A stretch of DNA of 64,000 bases from DAMCZI01 sp032095175 (GCA_032095175.1 DAMCZI010000017.1:36216-100215); one strand, 5' to 3'. Positions 34,016 through 42,674 are shown, numbered from the stretch's first letter. The notes: generated by a model not told the origin, from the sequence alone. A program made the numbers and translations.

Positions 34016-35398
34016 TTGGAATATAAAGACTTCCTAGAAAGAAAACGAATTATATCAGAATCCCATGGAATGGATGTAAAAGATATAAGCTCCAAGCTGT
34101 TTAATTTTCAAAAAGACATAGTGAAATGGAGTCTTAAAAAAGGCAGAGCAGGATTATTTGAGGATTGTGGACTTGGCAAGACTATTCAACAGCTTGAGTG
34201 GGCAAAGCAAATATATGAGGCAGAGAAGAAGGACCTCTTAATACTTGCACCTTTGGCCGTAAGTAGACAGACTGCAAGAGAAGCTGAAAAACTCAATATG
34301 GAAATCAACATATGCAGAGAACAGAAGGATGTAAGACCAGGGGTAAATATAACAAATTATGAAATGCTCAATCACTTTAATCCTGAGAAGTTTATAGGAG
34401 TTGTCCTGGATGAAAGTTCAATCCTTAAATCATATATGGGTAAAACAAAACAGAAGATAATTAAGGCATTTGATAAAACTCCCTACAAGCTTTCATGTAC
34501 AGCTACCCCAAGTCCCAATGACCACATGGAAATACTTAATCAAGCTGAATTTTGTGGGATTATGAAAAGTCATGAAGCTTTAGCAATTTGGTTTATTAAT
34601 GACACTATGAACTCAGGTAAATATAAACTTAAAGGCCATGCAGTGAAACATTTCTGGGAATGGGTAAGCACATGGGCAGTGTGTATTTCAAAGCCATCTG
34701 ATCTTGGATATTCTGATGATGGATTTGAGCTTCCACCACTTAATGAAATTGAAGAGATAGTTAATATTAATGAGTTCGATAGGACCTATGAAGATGGATT
34801 ACTCAGGAAGATAGAGACTAATGCAACAGCATTCCATAAAGAAAAAAGATATACAGCTGACGAAAGAGCTAAAAAGTCCGGGGAAATAGTACAGAGTATT
34901 AAAGAGCAGTTTATTGTATGGTGCGATACAAACTATGAAGCAGATATTTTGAAAAAATACATTCCTGGTGCAGTTGAAATAAGGGGAAGCGACAGTCCTG
35001 AATATAAAGAACAAGCTGCCCTGGGATTTATCGATGGAAGTATACGAGTGCTAATAAGTAAACCAAGTATCTTTGGGTTTGGCCTAAACTTTCAAAACTG
35101 CCATAACACAGTTTTCTGTGGACTTTCATACAGCTATGAAGATTACTATCAGGCAATAAGAAGATTTTGGAGGTTCGGTCAAAAGAATGAGGTCAATGCA
35201 TATCTGGTGCTTGGTAGTACAGAAAAAAGAATACTCGAGAATATAAGGCAAAAGGAACAGCAACATGAGGAAATGAAAAAAGCCATGTATGGCAGCATTA
35301 AAGAGATACAGAATGCAGCCATAAGGGGAGTAAGGTACAAGATGGACTATGACAGAAATGAAGCTATAAAACTTCCTAAGTGGATAAAGGGGGCATGA
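34016..35398 (+). CDS. SNF2-like DNA helicase/ATPase
   Basis: 460 residues. Walker A EDCGLGKTIQ (near 50), box II VLDESS instead of DEAH (near 139), SCTATPSPND (near 161), and the C-terminal SNF2 box AIRRFWRFGQ (near 382). Phage-encoded SF2 helicase of the SNF2 group; its stop overlaps the methyltransferase start (ATGA), so the two are a coupled pair. TTG start after AAGGGGGTGAGAGA. Confidence 0.87.
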   Translation: MEYKDFLERKRIISESHGMDVKDISSKLFNFQKDIVKWSLKKGRAGLFEDCGLGKTIQQLEWAKQIYEAEKKDLLILAPLAVSRQTAREAEKLNMEINICREQKDVRPGVNITNYEMLNHFNPEKFIGVVLDESSILKSYMGKTKQKIIKAFDKTPYKLSCTATPSPNDHMEILNQAEFCGIMKSHEALAIWFINDTMNSGKYKLKGHAVKHFWEWVSTWAVCISKPSDLGYSDDGFELPPLNEIEEIVNINEFDRTYEDGLLRKIETNATAFHKEKRYTADERAKKSGEIVQSIKEQFIVWCDTNYEADILKKYIPGAVEIRGSDSPEYKEQAALGFIDGSIRVLISKPSIFGFGLNFQNCHNTVFCGLSYSYEDYYQAIRRFWRFGQKNEVNAYLVLGSTEKRILENIRQKEQQHEEMKKAMYGSIKEIQNAAIRGVRYKMDYDRNEAIKLPKWIKGA

Positions 35399-36297
35399 AA
35401 TTGGAAGTAATAAATCAAGCCATAGGAAAGAATTTTGCATTATACAATGGCGATTGTGTAGAGGTAATACAGAGCATTCCTAGCAATAGTGTTCACCTTC
35501 CTATATTCAGTCCACCATTCTCAAACCTATATATCTACTCGGATAGTTATAGAGATATGGGGAACTGCAAGAATGACGAAGAGTTTTTTCAAAACTTTGA
35601 TTACCTAATTCCTGAATTATTTCGAGTAACAGTTCCAGGTAGACTATGTGCGGTACATTGTAAGCAACTTGTTAATTACAAGGGTAGAGATGGAGCTTCA
35701 GGGCTAAGAGATTTCAGAGGAGAGATAATCAGACACTTTGAAAAGTTTGGATGGGTATATCACAGTGAAGTATGTATTTGGAAAGATCCTGTAGTAGAAA
35801 TGCAAAGAACTAAATCACATGGCCTGCTATACAAACAATTAAGAAAAGATAGCTCTTACAGTAGGCAGGGATTGCCGGATTATCTTTTACTATTTAGGAA
35901 ATGGACAGAAGAAGGAGATGCAGAGCCAGTAACACATACAACAGAAGATTTTAAACTTGAAATGTGGCAGAGATATGCATCTCCAGTATGGTTTGATATA
36001 AGACAGACAAATGTATTAAACATTGCACTTGCCAGAGAGGATGCAGATGAAAAACATATATGCCCTTTACAGCTTGATGTAATAGAAAGAGCATTACAAC
36101 TTTGGACAAACCCTAATGATATAGTATTTACACCCTTCGCAGGGATAGGAAGTGAAGCATACCAGGCAGTTAAAATGGGACGTAGAGCAATAGGAATTGA
36201 GCTTAAAGAGAGTTACTTCCAGCAGGCAGTAAATAACCTGCAGGTATTAGAGAAGGAGAGTAATCAGTTAAATATCTTTGATTTAATGGGGGAGTGA
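35395..36297 (+). CDS. DNA methyltransferase (amino-MTase, beta-like order)
   Basis: 300 residues. Catalytic motif IV SPPF near residue 40 precedes AdoMet-binding motif I FTPFAGIGSEAY near 241, the beta-class order of N4-cytosine/N6-adenine methylases. No separate restriction endonuclease is adjacent, so it likely modifies phage or host DNA on its own or with the helicase. ATG 35395 after AAAGGGGGC, overlapping the helicase stop. Confidence 0.88.
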   Translation: MKLEVINQAIGKNFALYNGDCVEVIQSIPSNSVHLPIFSPPFSNLYIYSDSYRDMGNCKNDEEFFQNFDYLIPELFRVTVPGRLCAVHCKQLVNYKGRDGASGLRDFRGEIIRHFEKFGWVYHSEVCIWKDPVVEMQRTKSHGLLYKQLRKDSSYSRQGLPDYLLLFRKWTEEGDAEPVTHTTEDFKLEMWQRYASPVWFDIRQTNVLNIALAREDADEKHICPLQLDVIERALQLWTNPNDIVFTPFAGIGSEAYQAVKMGRRAIGIELKESYFQQAVNNLQVLEKESNQLNIFDLMGE

Positions 36298-36299
36298 TT

Positions 36300-36773
36300 A
36301 TGGGTAATAAAGCTAAAAGCACAGAGAGAGACATTCGTATAGCAACTATAATTAATCAACTTCAGGAAAGACCATATAGGGTAAAGGAACTAGCAAAGCA
36401 ATTCAAAGTTACACCGGGATTGATTTACAATGACATATTTGAAATAGGCAGAGACATTGAAGTAACAAAGCGGAAAAAGGATAAGTATCTAGTGTTATCA
36501 ATAGACAAGCCTGTAAGAGATGTGAAAAACCTCCAGTGCTTCAATAGAAAAAACACTAAGCAAAAGGTTGCTGAGTTTTCTGTAAGTAAGTCACAAATTG
36601 AGAAGGACCTTAAAAAAGACTTTATAGACCATGGAATAACAGTGATACAAAGATATCAATTAATTGATTGGTACTGCCGAAAGTACCTCGGAAGAGGATG
36701 CATATCTACTATGAATTTAAAAAAGCTATGTAACAACCTAGGATTAGACATTATCTACGGAATAGCAATGTAA
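36300..36773 (+). CDS. HTH-domain phage protein, 157 residues
   Basis: N-terminal winged helix-turn-helix of the DeoR/HTH_11 type (INQLQERPYRVKELAKQFKV then TPGLIYNDIFEIGRDI), basic linker, and a C-terminal helical region without known domain. ATG at 36300 with GGGGGAGTGATT; a GTG at 36294 overlaps the methyltransferase stop. Probably binds DNA. Confidence 0.65.
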   Translation: MGNKAKSTERDIRIATIINQLQERPYRVKELAKQFKVTPGLIYNDIFEIGRDIEVTKRKKDKYLVLSIDKPVRDVKNLQCFNRKNTKQKVAEFSVSKSQIEKDLKKDFIDHGITVIQRYQLIDWYCRKYLGRGCISTMNLKKLCNNLGLDIIYGIAM

Positions 36774-36786
36774 AGGGGGAATAAGG

Positions 36787-37017
36787 ATGCAAGATCTAAA
36801 GCCAGGGGATAAGATTACAGTTTCGGTTTTTCTGGGTAAGAAGGCAGATGAAAATAAGAGAAAAGGAAGAGTTACAAGAAGATACACAGTCGAAGAAGTA
36901 TTTCCTAAATTTGTGATGCTAAACAATGGCAAATATAGAGAGCGCTTTGATAAAAATGAGTTTGATAGTGGTGACATGATAGTTCAGAAAATTGAAAGGA
37001 AGGGACAAGCTGTATGA
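36787..37017 (+). CDS. Small beta-rich protein, 76 residues
   Basis: LKPGDKITVSVFLGKKADEN begins an SH3-like beta pattern, ending MIVQKIERKGQAV. ATG after GGGGGAATAAGG. Stop overlaps the next ATG. Unrecognised. Confidence 0.6.
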   Translation: MQDLKPGDKITVSVFLGKKADENKRKGRVTRRYTVEEVFPKFVMLNNGKYRERFDKNEFDSGDMIVQKIERKGQAV

Positions 37018-37190
37018 CCACGCATGAGTTAGTCCTAATGGCTAGAGAGCAACTACAGGCAGCAGAAAACAAGTTTAACAATGCTACTGGTTCAGATGTT
37101 GATGTTGCCAATGCAGAGCTTACAGCAGCAAGTTTAAGGCTTAATAGGCTTCTGCAGATTGCAAAGGAGGAGGCTAATGTTAGAGGGTAA
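37014..37190 (+). CDS. Small helical protein, 58 residues
   Basis: MTTHELVLMAREQLQAAENK: two amphipathic helices, Ala/Leu-rich. Overlaps the previous stop (ATGA) and the next start by 14 bases. Unrecognised. Confidence 0.55.
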   Translation: MTTHELVLMAREQLQAAENKFNNATGSDVDVANAELTAASLRLNRLLQIAKEEANVRG

Positions 37191-37404
37191 TACAAGATCA
37201 CAGGTAAGGAATATCCTCAAACGAATGAAAAAGAAACAGTATAGGCTTGATAACCTCACCGCCAAAAATGGAAACATCTCTATGACAAAGCTAACAAAAT
37301 GGTTTGTAACATATCATCCAGGAATTACACAAATAATGACAATTCAAGACATCAAAGATATTGCTTATGAGGTGGGATTAGAGGTTGTAGATGATGGACA
37401 ATAA
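37177..37404 (+). CDS. Hypothetical phage protein, 75 residues
   Basis: ATG 37177 after AAAGGAGGAGGCTA. Basic helical start (RSQVRNILKRMKKKQYRLDN) then a predicted small globular part. Unrecognised. Confidence 0.55.
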   Translation: MLEGNTRSQVRNILKRMKKKQYRLDNLTAKNGNISMTKLTKWFVTYHPGITQIMTIQDIKDIAYEVGLEVVDDGQ

Positions 37405-37552
37405 CTACTGGATTGATGAAGTATTAAAACTCTATGATGCAGGGTATACAGTTGATGAAGCTTTAAGGATCACCAAAGAGAGGAGAAAACAGTGGGAACT
37501 AGAGAAGATAAGGAGGAAGGATGATGAAGCTAAAAAAATACAGGTTAAATAA
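37391..37552 (+). CDS. Small helical protein, 53 residues
   Basis: MMDNNYWIDEVLKLYDAGYT then VDEALRITKERRKQWE: a UBA-like small helical bundle followed by a basic helix. Overlaps both neighbours. Confidence 0.5.
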   Translation: MMDNNYWIDEVLKLYDAGYTVDEALRITKERRKQWELEKIRRKDDEAKKIQVK

Positions 37553-37763
37553 AAACTGCATTTACCCAAATGAAAAACTATCGTTGAATTTAAAAATGAT
37601 AATGGCAGCACAATTAGGATACCCATTCATTAAACATGATGGTTGCTACTATGAAGTCAGCATAAATGAATATAAGACTAAGCCAAGAGAAATGACAATC
37701 CAAATGGTAGACGTAGAGATAGTTGGAAATGAGCCAAAGGGGGAAATAGAAGTTGGAAATTAA
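37521..37763 (+). CDS. Hypothetical phage protein, 80 residues
   Basis: ATG pair after AAGGAGGAAGG. Beta-rich with DGCYYEVSINEYKTKPREM. Unrecognised. Overlaps the MazG-like gene by 11 bases. Confidence 0.55.
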   Translation: MMKLKKYRLNKNCIYPNEKLSLNLKMIMAAQLGYPFIKHDGCYYEVSINEYKTKPREMTIQMVDVEIVGNEPKGEIEVGN

Positions 37764-38121
37764 GGAACTAATTAAGGATGCACATGAGAACGCTGTCAAT
37801 CATGGATTCTGGGATGATTGGAGAAGGATTGATGAGTTCGAAAACATGGCAATAAATATTTCAGAGGATGGTGAAGAACAGGTAAGAATAGATAAAAACA
37901 ATGCGATAGGCAATAGATTAATGCTTATAGTATCAGAACTAGGTGAAGCACAAGAAGGATTAAGGCATGGAGATATAGATAACTTTGCAGAAGAGTTGGC
38001 AGATGTAGCAATCCGATTGGGAGACCTCTGTGGAGGACTGGGCATAGATCTTGAAGCAGAGATACAAAAGAAGATGGAAAAGAACAAAGCTAGACCATAT
38101 AAGCATGGAAAGGCATTTTAA
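37753..38121 (+). CDS. MazG-like nucleotide pyrophosphohydrolase
   Basis: 122 residues, all-alpha NTP-PPase fold. Metal-binding SELGEAQEGLRHGD and FAEELADVAIRLGDL (near 56-100) match the MazG EExxE...ExxD pattern. It likely removes non-canonical dNTPs or lowers alarmone levels. TTG start with AAAGGGGGAAATAGAAG upstream. Confidence 0.8.
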   Translation: MEIKELIKDAHENAVNHGFWDDWRRIDEFENMAINISEDGEEQVRIDKNNAIGNRLMLIVSELGEAQEGLRHGDIDNFAEELADVAIRLGDLCGGLGIDLEAEIQKKMEKNKARPYKHGKAF

Positions 38122-38133
38122 GGGGGAAAGATA

Positions 38134-38517
38134 GTGGAAGTCAGAAGATGTGAGGAATGTGGCAGATATGGTCCATGTGATACTCACCATATTGTATTCA
38201 AAGGCATGGGAGGTCATGACGGATTAGACTTTCCTTTGAATTACAAGTTGTTAGGAAATGCATTATCATGTGACCACCATGAAGGACCTAAAGGACCACA
38301 TCATAACAGAAAAAAGGACCTGCAATATAAAAGAGAAATGCAGGCCAAATTAGAAAAAATATTAACCAATGACTATTATACTCCAGAAGATATAGAAAAA
38401 ATACTGGAAATACCAAATAAACAGATACGATATGTATTTAAAACCCTTACAAGATATGGAGAAGGCTATCAGAGAGAAGATATCCTAAGAAGGCTTATGG
38501 GAGATAGTCTTTATTGA
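38134..38517 (+). CDS. HNH-like zinc protein
   Basis: 127 residues. CEECGRYGPCDTHHIVFKGM and SCDHHEGPKGPHH give a Cys4/His-rich nuclease-like core (about 6-60), with a helical C-terminal half (YYTPEDIEKILEI). Probable HNH-fold nuclease, catalytic activity uncertain. GTG start after GGGGGAAAGATA. Confidence 0.65.
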   Translation: MEVRRCEECGRYGPCDTHHIVFKGMGGHDGLDFPLNYKLLGNALSCDHHEGPKGPHHNRKKDLQYKREMQAKLEKILTNDYYTPEDIEKILEIPNKQIRYVFKTLTRYGEGYQREDILRRLMGDSLY

Positions 38518-38909
38518 GGTGGTCAGAGGAGCAATACCAAGAATATCTGAAAAAGAATGGTATTAAAACAGCACAGGACAAGCCTAGAAAGCCTAAATAC
38601 AACAATAAGCATACTTGGTCGGATGGTATATGTTTTGATAGCCAGAAGGAAGCTGACTACTACCAAGAACTTAAATTAAGAATGTTGGCAGGAGATGTTA
38701 AAGGCTTCTGCCGACAACCTTCCTTTGTACTGGTAGAAGGAAATGAAAAAGATAAAGCAATAACTTATTCAGCTGATTTTATAGTGTTCAATCTTAATGG
38801 AACAGTTGAAATAGTTGATGTCAAGGGGTATGAGAGTCAACAATGGGAAAGGACATATAAGATGTTCAGGCTTAAGTATCCAAAGCTAGAGCTTAAGGTG
38901 GTGAAATGA
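38514..38909 (+). CDS. DUF1064 family protein (nuclease-like fold)
   Basis: 131 residues. YNNKHTWSDGICFDSQKEAD and YSADFIVF...VEIVDVKGYES show the restriction-like pattern E...D...xVK of DUF1064, thought to be a phage Holliday junction resolvase-like or endonuclease fold. TTG start overlaps the preceding stop. Confidence 0.8.
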   Translation: MRWSEEQYQEYLKKNGIKTAQDKPRKPKYNNKHTWSDGICFDSQKEADYYQELKLRMLAGDVKGFCRQPSFVLVEGNEKDKAITYSADFIVFNLNGTVEIVDVKGYESQQWERTYKMFRLKYPKLELKVVK

Positions 38910-39088
38910 TGAAAACCCAGATTGATAATGCAACATTAAAGATATGGTTCCACAGTGGCATAAGCAGAAATATAACCAATGTAGTTGAGATAAATCATGA
39001 GGGAAGCCTAATGAGTATTACACAAGCGAACAGGAATGTAATACTTATAAACTTTGATAAAGTCACAATGATAGAACCTGTTAGATAG
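38906..39088 (+). CDS. Hypothetical phage protein, 60 residues
   Basis: ATG overlaps the DUF1064 stop, GGTGGTGAA upstream. Beta-rich (ATLKIWFHSGISRNITNVVE). Unrecognised. Confidence 0.5.
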   Translation: MMKTQIDNATLKIWFHSGISRNITNVVEINHEGSLMSITQANRNVILINFDKVTMIEPVR

Positions 39089-39123
39089 CAAAACATACCT
39101 TGGTTAGATTGGAGGGGATAAAG

Positions 39124-40335
39124 TTGGCCCAGAATGTCATGGAAAGAATGAAACAGATAGGTGCCAAACAGAGAATAGCATATTTTAGGATTAAACAACA
39201 ACAGAATTATGAATTTAAGAAGGGATACGCTTATATAAGAGCTTGGGAATTTGTTAACGAATGTGCTAAGAGAGGACTTAACTGCCATGTTTCAATTGGT
39301 GGATTAGATAGCATAACATTGTACCTATTTCTAAAAAGTATAGGTATTCATGCCCAAGGAATATCCGTATCATATTTGGAAGATAAAAGCATACAAAAGG
39401 TTCATGAAGCGTTAGGCATAATAAAACTATTTTCTGCGCAAAGACCTGATGGCACTCGATGGAATAAAACACAAGTTCTTCAACAGTTTGGTTTTCCTGT
39501 TTTATCGAAAGAAATAGCAAGCAAAATAGAACATTTGCAGTATCCTACAGAAAAAAATGCAATCATAAGACATGCAATAATAACCGGGGAAACAGGCGAA
39601 TATGGAGGAAACCGTAAAGGTACAAGGATGAAACTTCCTGATTGTTGGCTTAAAAAATTTGCCGGATATGAAAATGAGAATGAAGGTGTAAACTATCAAA
39701 TTGCTCCTTTTCTTGTATCAAGTAAGTGCTGCTACTATCTAAAAGAAAAGCCATGCGATGATTGGGCAAAGGAAAATAATAGTGTTCCATTCCTGGGGTT
39801 AATGGCATCCGAGGGAGGGAGAAGGCAAAAATCTCTAATGATAAATGGGTGTAACTATTTTGGAAAGTCCACTATAAGATCTGCACCATTTGCAATATTC
39901 AACCGACAGGATCTTTTGCAACTTGCTCTTGAAATGGATGAGTTGTGGAAAAATGGATGGAAGGAAGAAGCAGAGGCACTTGCAAGACTTGAAGGAAGGT
40001 TAGGAGAGAATGAAAGTTTTCCAGAAACCATTATTCCAGCAATATACGGCACAATCGAACAGAAAGAAGATGGAACACTTTACACTACCAGAGCTCAGAG
40101 GACAGGCTGCAGCATGTGTGGATTTGGAATACAGCTAGAAAAACGACCTCATAGGTTTGATAGGCTTAGAGAGGATAATGAAAAAGAATGGGAATATTGG
40201 ATGTATAACTGCTGTACGGATCCAGCTACTGGTCAAAAATATGGCTGGGGAATGGTACTTGACTATATAGGTGTAAAGTGGAGAGATATTCCTGAGAAAG
40301 AAGAGGAATTCGAACAGCTGAGGATGATAATCTGA
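39124..40335 (+). CDS. PP-loop protein, phage PAPS-reductase-like
   Basis: 403 residues. PP-loop ATP-binding motif SIGGLDSITL (near 61-70) of the PAPS-reductase/DndC-like superfamily, ten or more cysteines including ACKCC-like SSKCCYYL and RTGCSMCGFGI near the end, which could hold an Fe-S cluster. It may adenylate and sulfur-modify a nucleic acid or nucleotide; exact reaction unknown. TTG start 39124 lies after GGAGGGGATAAAG; the upstream extension to 39100 does not. Confidence 0.72.
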   Translation: MAQNVMERMKQIGAKQRIAYFRIKQQQNYEFKKGYAYIRAWEFVNECAKRGLNCHVSIGGLDSITLYLFLKSIGIHAQGISVSYLEDKSIQKVHEALGIIKLFSAQRPDGTRWNKTQVLQQFGFPVLSKEIASKIEHLQYPTEKNAIIRHAIITGETGEYGGNRKGTRMKLPDCWLKKFAGYENENEGVNYQIAPFLVSSKCCYYLKEKPCDDWAKENNSVPFLGLMASEGGRRQKSLMINGCNYFGKSTIRSAPFAIFNRQDLLQLALEMDELWKNGWKEEAEALARLEGRLGENESFPETIIPAIYGTIEQKEDGTLYTTRAQRTGCSMCGFGIQLEKRPHRFDRLREDNEKEWEYWMYNCCTDPATGQKYGWGMVLDYIGVKWRDIPEKEEEFEQLRMII

Positions 40336-40377
40336 GATGCATACTGATTATTATGTGTAGTGAAAGTAGGCGGTAGC

Positions 40378-40662
40378 ATGGATGAGTATGAGAATTGTGA
40401 GGAAATAATTGAAACAGAAGAAAAGTTTTGCCGATTTGATGTTAATGATCATATTTGGATAAAGAAAGATAACACATATTATCTATATCCAATTTGCTAT
40501 AGTAAGTCATTTGATTTAGTTAAAGGTTTTGCTTCAGGTGTTCATTGGGGCCACTGCAATTTAGATTCAATAAAACCATTAAAAAAGCTTTGTAAAGTTG
40601 TAAGGATAACTGATTTTGAAAAATTGAAAGCAATAGTGGATCAAGTTACTTTTAAAATATAA
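40378..40662 (+). CDS. Hypothetical protein flanked by an 11-bp inverted repeat
   Basis: 94 residues, acidic N-terminus and aromatic-rich middle (FDVNDHIWIKKDNTYYLYPI). TTATGTGTAGT at 40351-40361 is perfectly inverted at 40665-40675, framing the gene. ATG after AGGCGGTAGC. Unrecognised; possible recent insert. Confidence 0.5.
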   Translation: MDEYENCEEIIETEEKFCRFDVNDHIWIKKDNTYYLYPICYSKSFDLVKGFASGVHWGHCNLDSIKPLKKLCKVVRITDFEKLKAIVDQVTFKI

Positions 40663-40754
40663 TTACTACACATAACAAGGATATTGTGCAGCAATAAGGC
40701 TGCTCTAGAATAAAACTCTATAGCAGCCCATTTCCAAAGTTATAACAAAATTAT

Positions 40755-41156
40755 TTACAGTGAATTGTTTATGAAATACCCTATTGTAACAGAAATATCT
40801 GTAGATCGAGTGGTTCTTACTACATATCTCCATGTTCCAGTGTAACTTGCTGATTCTGTAAAACTAAAAGCTCTACTGCCTGATGGTATAGTATGTGTAA
40901 CTTCAGTATGCCAAGTTCCTGTTGTTGAATTATAATGCTGCAATGATACATCTATACCTAGACTATATTGTAATGTACCTGAAATAGAAATATTTCCCCC
41001 ATTAGTTGTGAAAGAGCTAGATGTAAGCTGGCTTGTATATGCGGATTGAGAAAATGAAGTATAAGTATAATCGGAAGCAAAGCCAACAGTTGAATTTAAA
41101 ATGGTTACTAATAAAACAGTTAGAAATACTATAGAATTTTTAGCTAGTTTTTTCAT
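40755..41156 (-). CDS. Secreted protein of unknown function (cargo gene)
   Basis: 133 residues on the minus strand within plus-strand genes. N-terminal signal peptide (KKLAKN, hydrophobic core IVFLTVLLVTILNS, cleavage after GFA near residue 27); mature part is Ser/Thr-rich and predicted beta (YTYTSFSQSAYTSQLTSSSF, TGTWRYVVRTTRSTDISV). ATG after AAAGGAGAAAATTGT. Not recognised; probable lysogenic conversion factor. Confidence 0.7.
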   Translation of the reverse strand: MKKLAKNSIVFLTVLLVTILNSTVGFASDYTYTSFSQSAYTSQLTSSSFTTNGGNISISGTLQYSLGIDVSLQHYNSTTGTWHTEVTHTIPSGSRAFSFTESASYTGTWRYVVRTTRSTDISVTIGYFINNSL

Positions 41157-41260
41157 ACAATTTTCTCCTTTCTTTAAATATTTTTGAAAACTACATAAAT
41201 ATATTAACATAGTGCGTAACAAATGTAAATAATTTACAAATAAATAGTAAGGAGGCATAT

Positions 41261-41695
41261 ATGAAAGTATTGACTTTAATCCAACCTTGGGGCACATTAA
41301 TAGCTCTTGGTGAAAAGAAAATAGAAACAAGGTCATGGAAAACTAACTATAGAGGACCATTATACATCCATGCAGGTAAGAAAATTGAACACGGTATATG
41401 CTGTCAGCATCCATTTACAGATGTGCTAATCAATCATGATATTGTTTTTAAAGACCTAATGCCTACTGGAGTCATTATCGCAAAGTGTGAACTGTTGGAT
41501 ATAAAGAAAATAGTATACGAAAACAGAGACATAAATGTAGCTCAGCTGGATGATGGAACATTTGTAAGGGACAATGAATATTACTTTGGAGATTATACAC
41601 CAGGAAGATATGCATGGATCCTTGACAATATAGAACTACTGAAAGAGCCAATACCTGCAAAAGGACAGTTAAGCTTATGGGAATATAAAGAATAA
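41261..41695 (+). CDS. ASCH domain protein
   Basis: 144 residues. MKVLTLIQPWGTLIALGEKK plus ETRSWKTNYRGPLYIHA identify the ASCH fold, an RNA-binding PUA-like domain. Phages often carry it; role unknown, possibly translation or RNA processing. ATG after AAGGAGGCATAT. Confidence 0.87.
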   Translation: MKVLTLIQPWGTLIALGEKKIETRSWKTNYRGPLYIHAGKKIEHGICCQHPFTDVLINHDIVFKDLMPTGVIIAKCELLDIKKIVYENRDINVAQLDDGTFVRDNEYYFGDYTPGRYAWILDNIELLKEPIPAKGQLSLWEYKE

Positions 41696-41707
41696 GGAGG
41701 TAAGTTT

Positions 41708-41977
41708 ATGAATCCTGAGTTAGTACAATATTGTGGACAAGCAATTATTAACTACTTGGGTGGAAACATAAAGAGATTTAATAGATTAAAAGAGCAGGCA
41801 ATGGGAATATATCTGGTTGAAACTAACAAACAACACTGCAGCCAGTGCGGAGATCTTATGGTAAGGGCAAAGATAAAGAATAAACATTATTCAGAAGATG
41901 TATATTTGTGTACAAGCTGTGGGCTTGTTCATGGAAAAAGAAGGGTAGCAAATGTAAGGGGGTATAGAGCATGTTAA
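41708..41977 (+). CDS. Zinc-ribbon protein, 89 residues
   Basis: C-terminal ribbon CSQCGDL ... CTSCGLVHGKRR (Cys pairs near 44-47 and 69-72) on a helical N-terminus (YCGQAIINYLGGNIKRFNRL). ATG after AAGGAGGTAAGTTT. Stop overlaps the next ATG. Confidence 0.6.
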   Translation: MNPELVQYCGQAIINYLGGNIKRFNRLKEQAMGIYLVETNKQHCSQCGDLMVRAKIKNKHYSEDVYLCTSCGLVHGKRRVANVRGYRAC

Positions 41978-42210
41978 AGGTAGTTATAGCCTTTGTAATA
42001 GGAGAACTTATAGGGTTCATGGTGGCAGCATACTTTAAAGGTGCAAAGGATGCAGAGACAACGATAAAAGTACCAGAACCAAGATGCAAAACAAATGCTT
42101 TAAAGGAATGTGGAAACCAATGTTGCAGCTTTTGCTTAGGCGCTACAGAGTGCAGATATGCTTGCCGATTACGACCAGGTGAATGTGGACAGGCTGTAAA
42201 AGTACATTAA
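41971..42210 (+). CDS. Small membrane protein with Cys-rich tail, DUF3789-like
   Basis: 79 residues: one membrane segment (LKVVIAFVIGELIGFMVAAY, 2-21) and a cytosolic tail with nine cysteines (CGNQCCSFCLGATECRYACR). The N-terminus matches the DUF3789 phage family. Role unknown. Confidence 0.65.
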   Translation: MLKVVIAFVIGELIGFMVAAYFKGAKDAETTIKVPEPRCKTNALKECGNQCCSFCLGATECRYACRLRPGECGQAVKVH

Positions 42211-42221
42211 GGAGGGGTAGG

Positions 42222-42674
42222 ATGGATTTCATAAAAGAGTCTGAAAAAGTTTTATCACACTATAAAGATAATCTTAGAAGCTTGGAATGGCAGGAAAAAC
42301 AAATTCAAAGGCTTAAGTGGGCAGGAGCTCCAGATGATATAACAGGTATTAATCTAGATGGACTACCTAAAGGAAGTAATGCAGAAGGAATGATGAATTT
42401 AGCTTTTGAACTAAAAGCATATATTGATATGAAAACTGCAACAGAAGAAGAGATAAAAGATGTTGATAAAATACTTAATGAAATGAGCAAAGATAGTGGA
42501 TGTGAACTGTATGGGGAAATGTTAAGGTCATGGTACATAGAGGGAATACCAAAAGAAAAAATTCTAGAGGAATTTAGTTACAGTAGCTTAACTTCAATAT
42601 ATGAATTAAAAGGTAAGGCTATAAAAAAATTAGCTGTTTGCTTATTTGGAAGTAAAGCTAGAAAGGCAATATAA
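42222..42674 (+). CDS. ArpU/RinA-like late transcription regulator
   Basis: 150 residues. N-terminal coiled helix, middle EATEEEIKDV region, and a C-terminal sigma-like HTH (YIEGIPKEKILEEFSYSSLT then KGKAIKKLAVCLFG). Position just before the packaging genes is that of the ArpU/RinA/LtrA activators of late genes. ATG at 42222 after AAGGAGGGGTAGG. Confidence 0.68.
   Translation: MDFIKESEKVLSHYKDNLRSLEWQEKQIQRLKWAGAPDDITGINLDGLPKGSNAEGMMNLAFELKAYIDMKTATEEEIKDVDKILNEMSKDSGCELYGEMLRSWYIEGIPKEKILEEFSYSSLTSIYELKGKAIKKLAVCLFGSKARKAI

Noticed and set aside
33622..34095. Minus-strand 157-residue frame
   Set aside because: It spans the end of one and the start of another real plus-strand gene and has biased shadow composition (Phe/Ser/Cys-rich).
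41157..41336. 60-residue upstream extension of the minus-strand secreted protein
   Set aside because: It overlaps the ASCH gene, and the signal peptide and ribosome site place the start at 41156.
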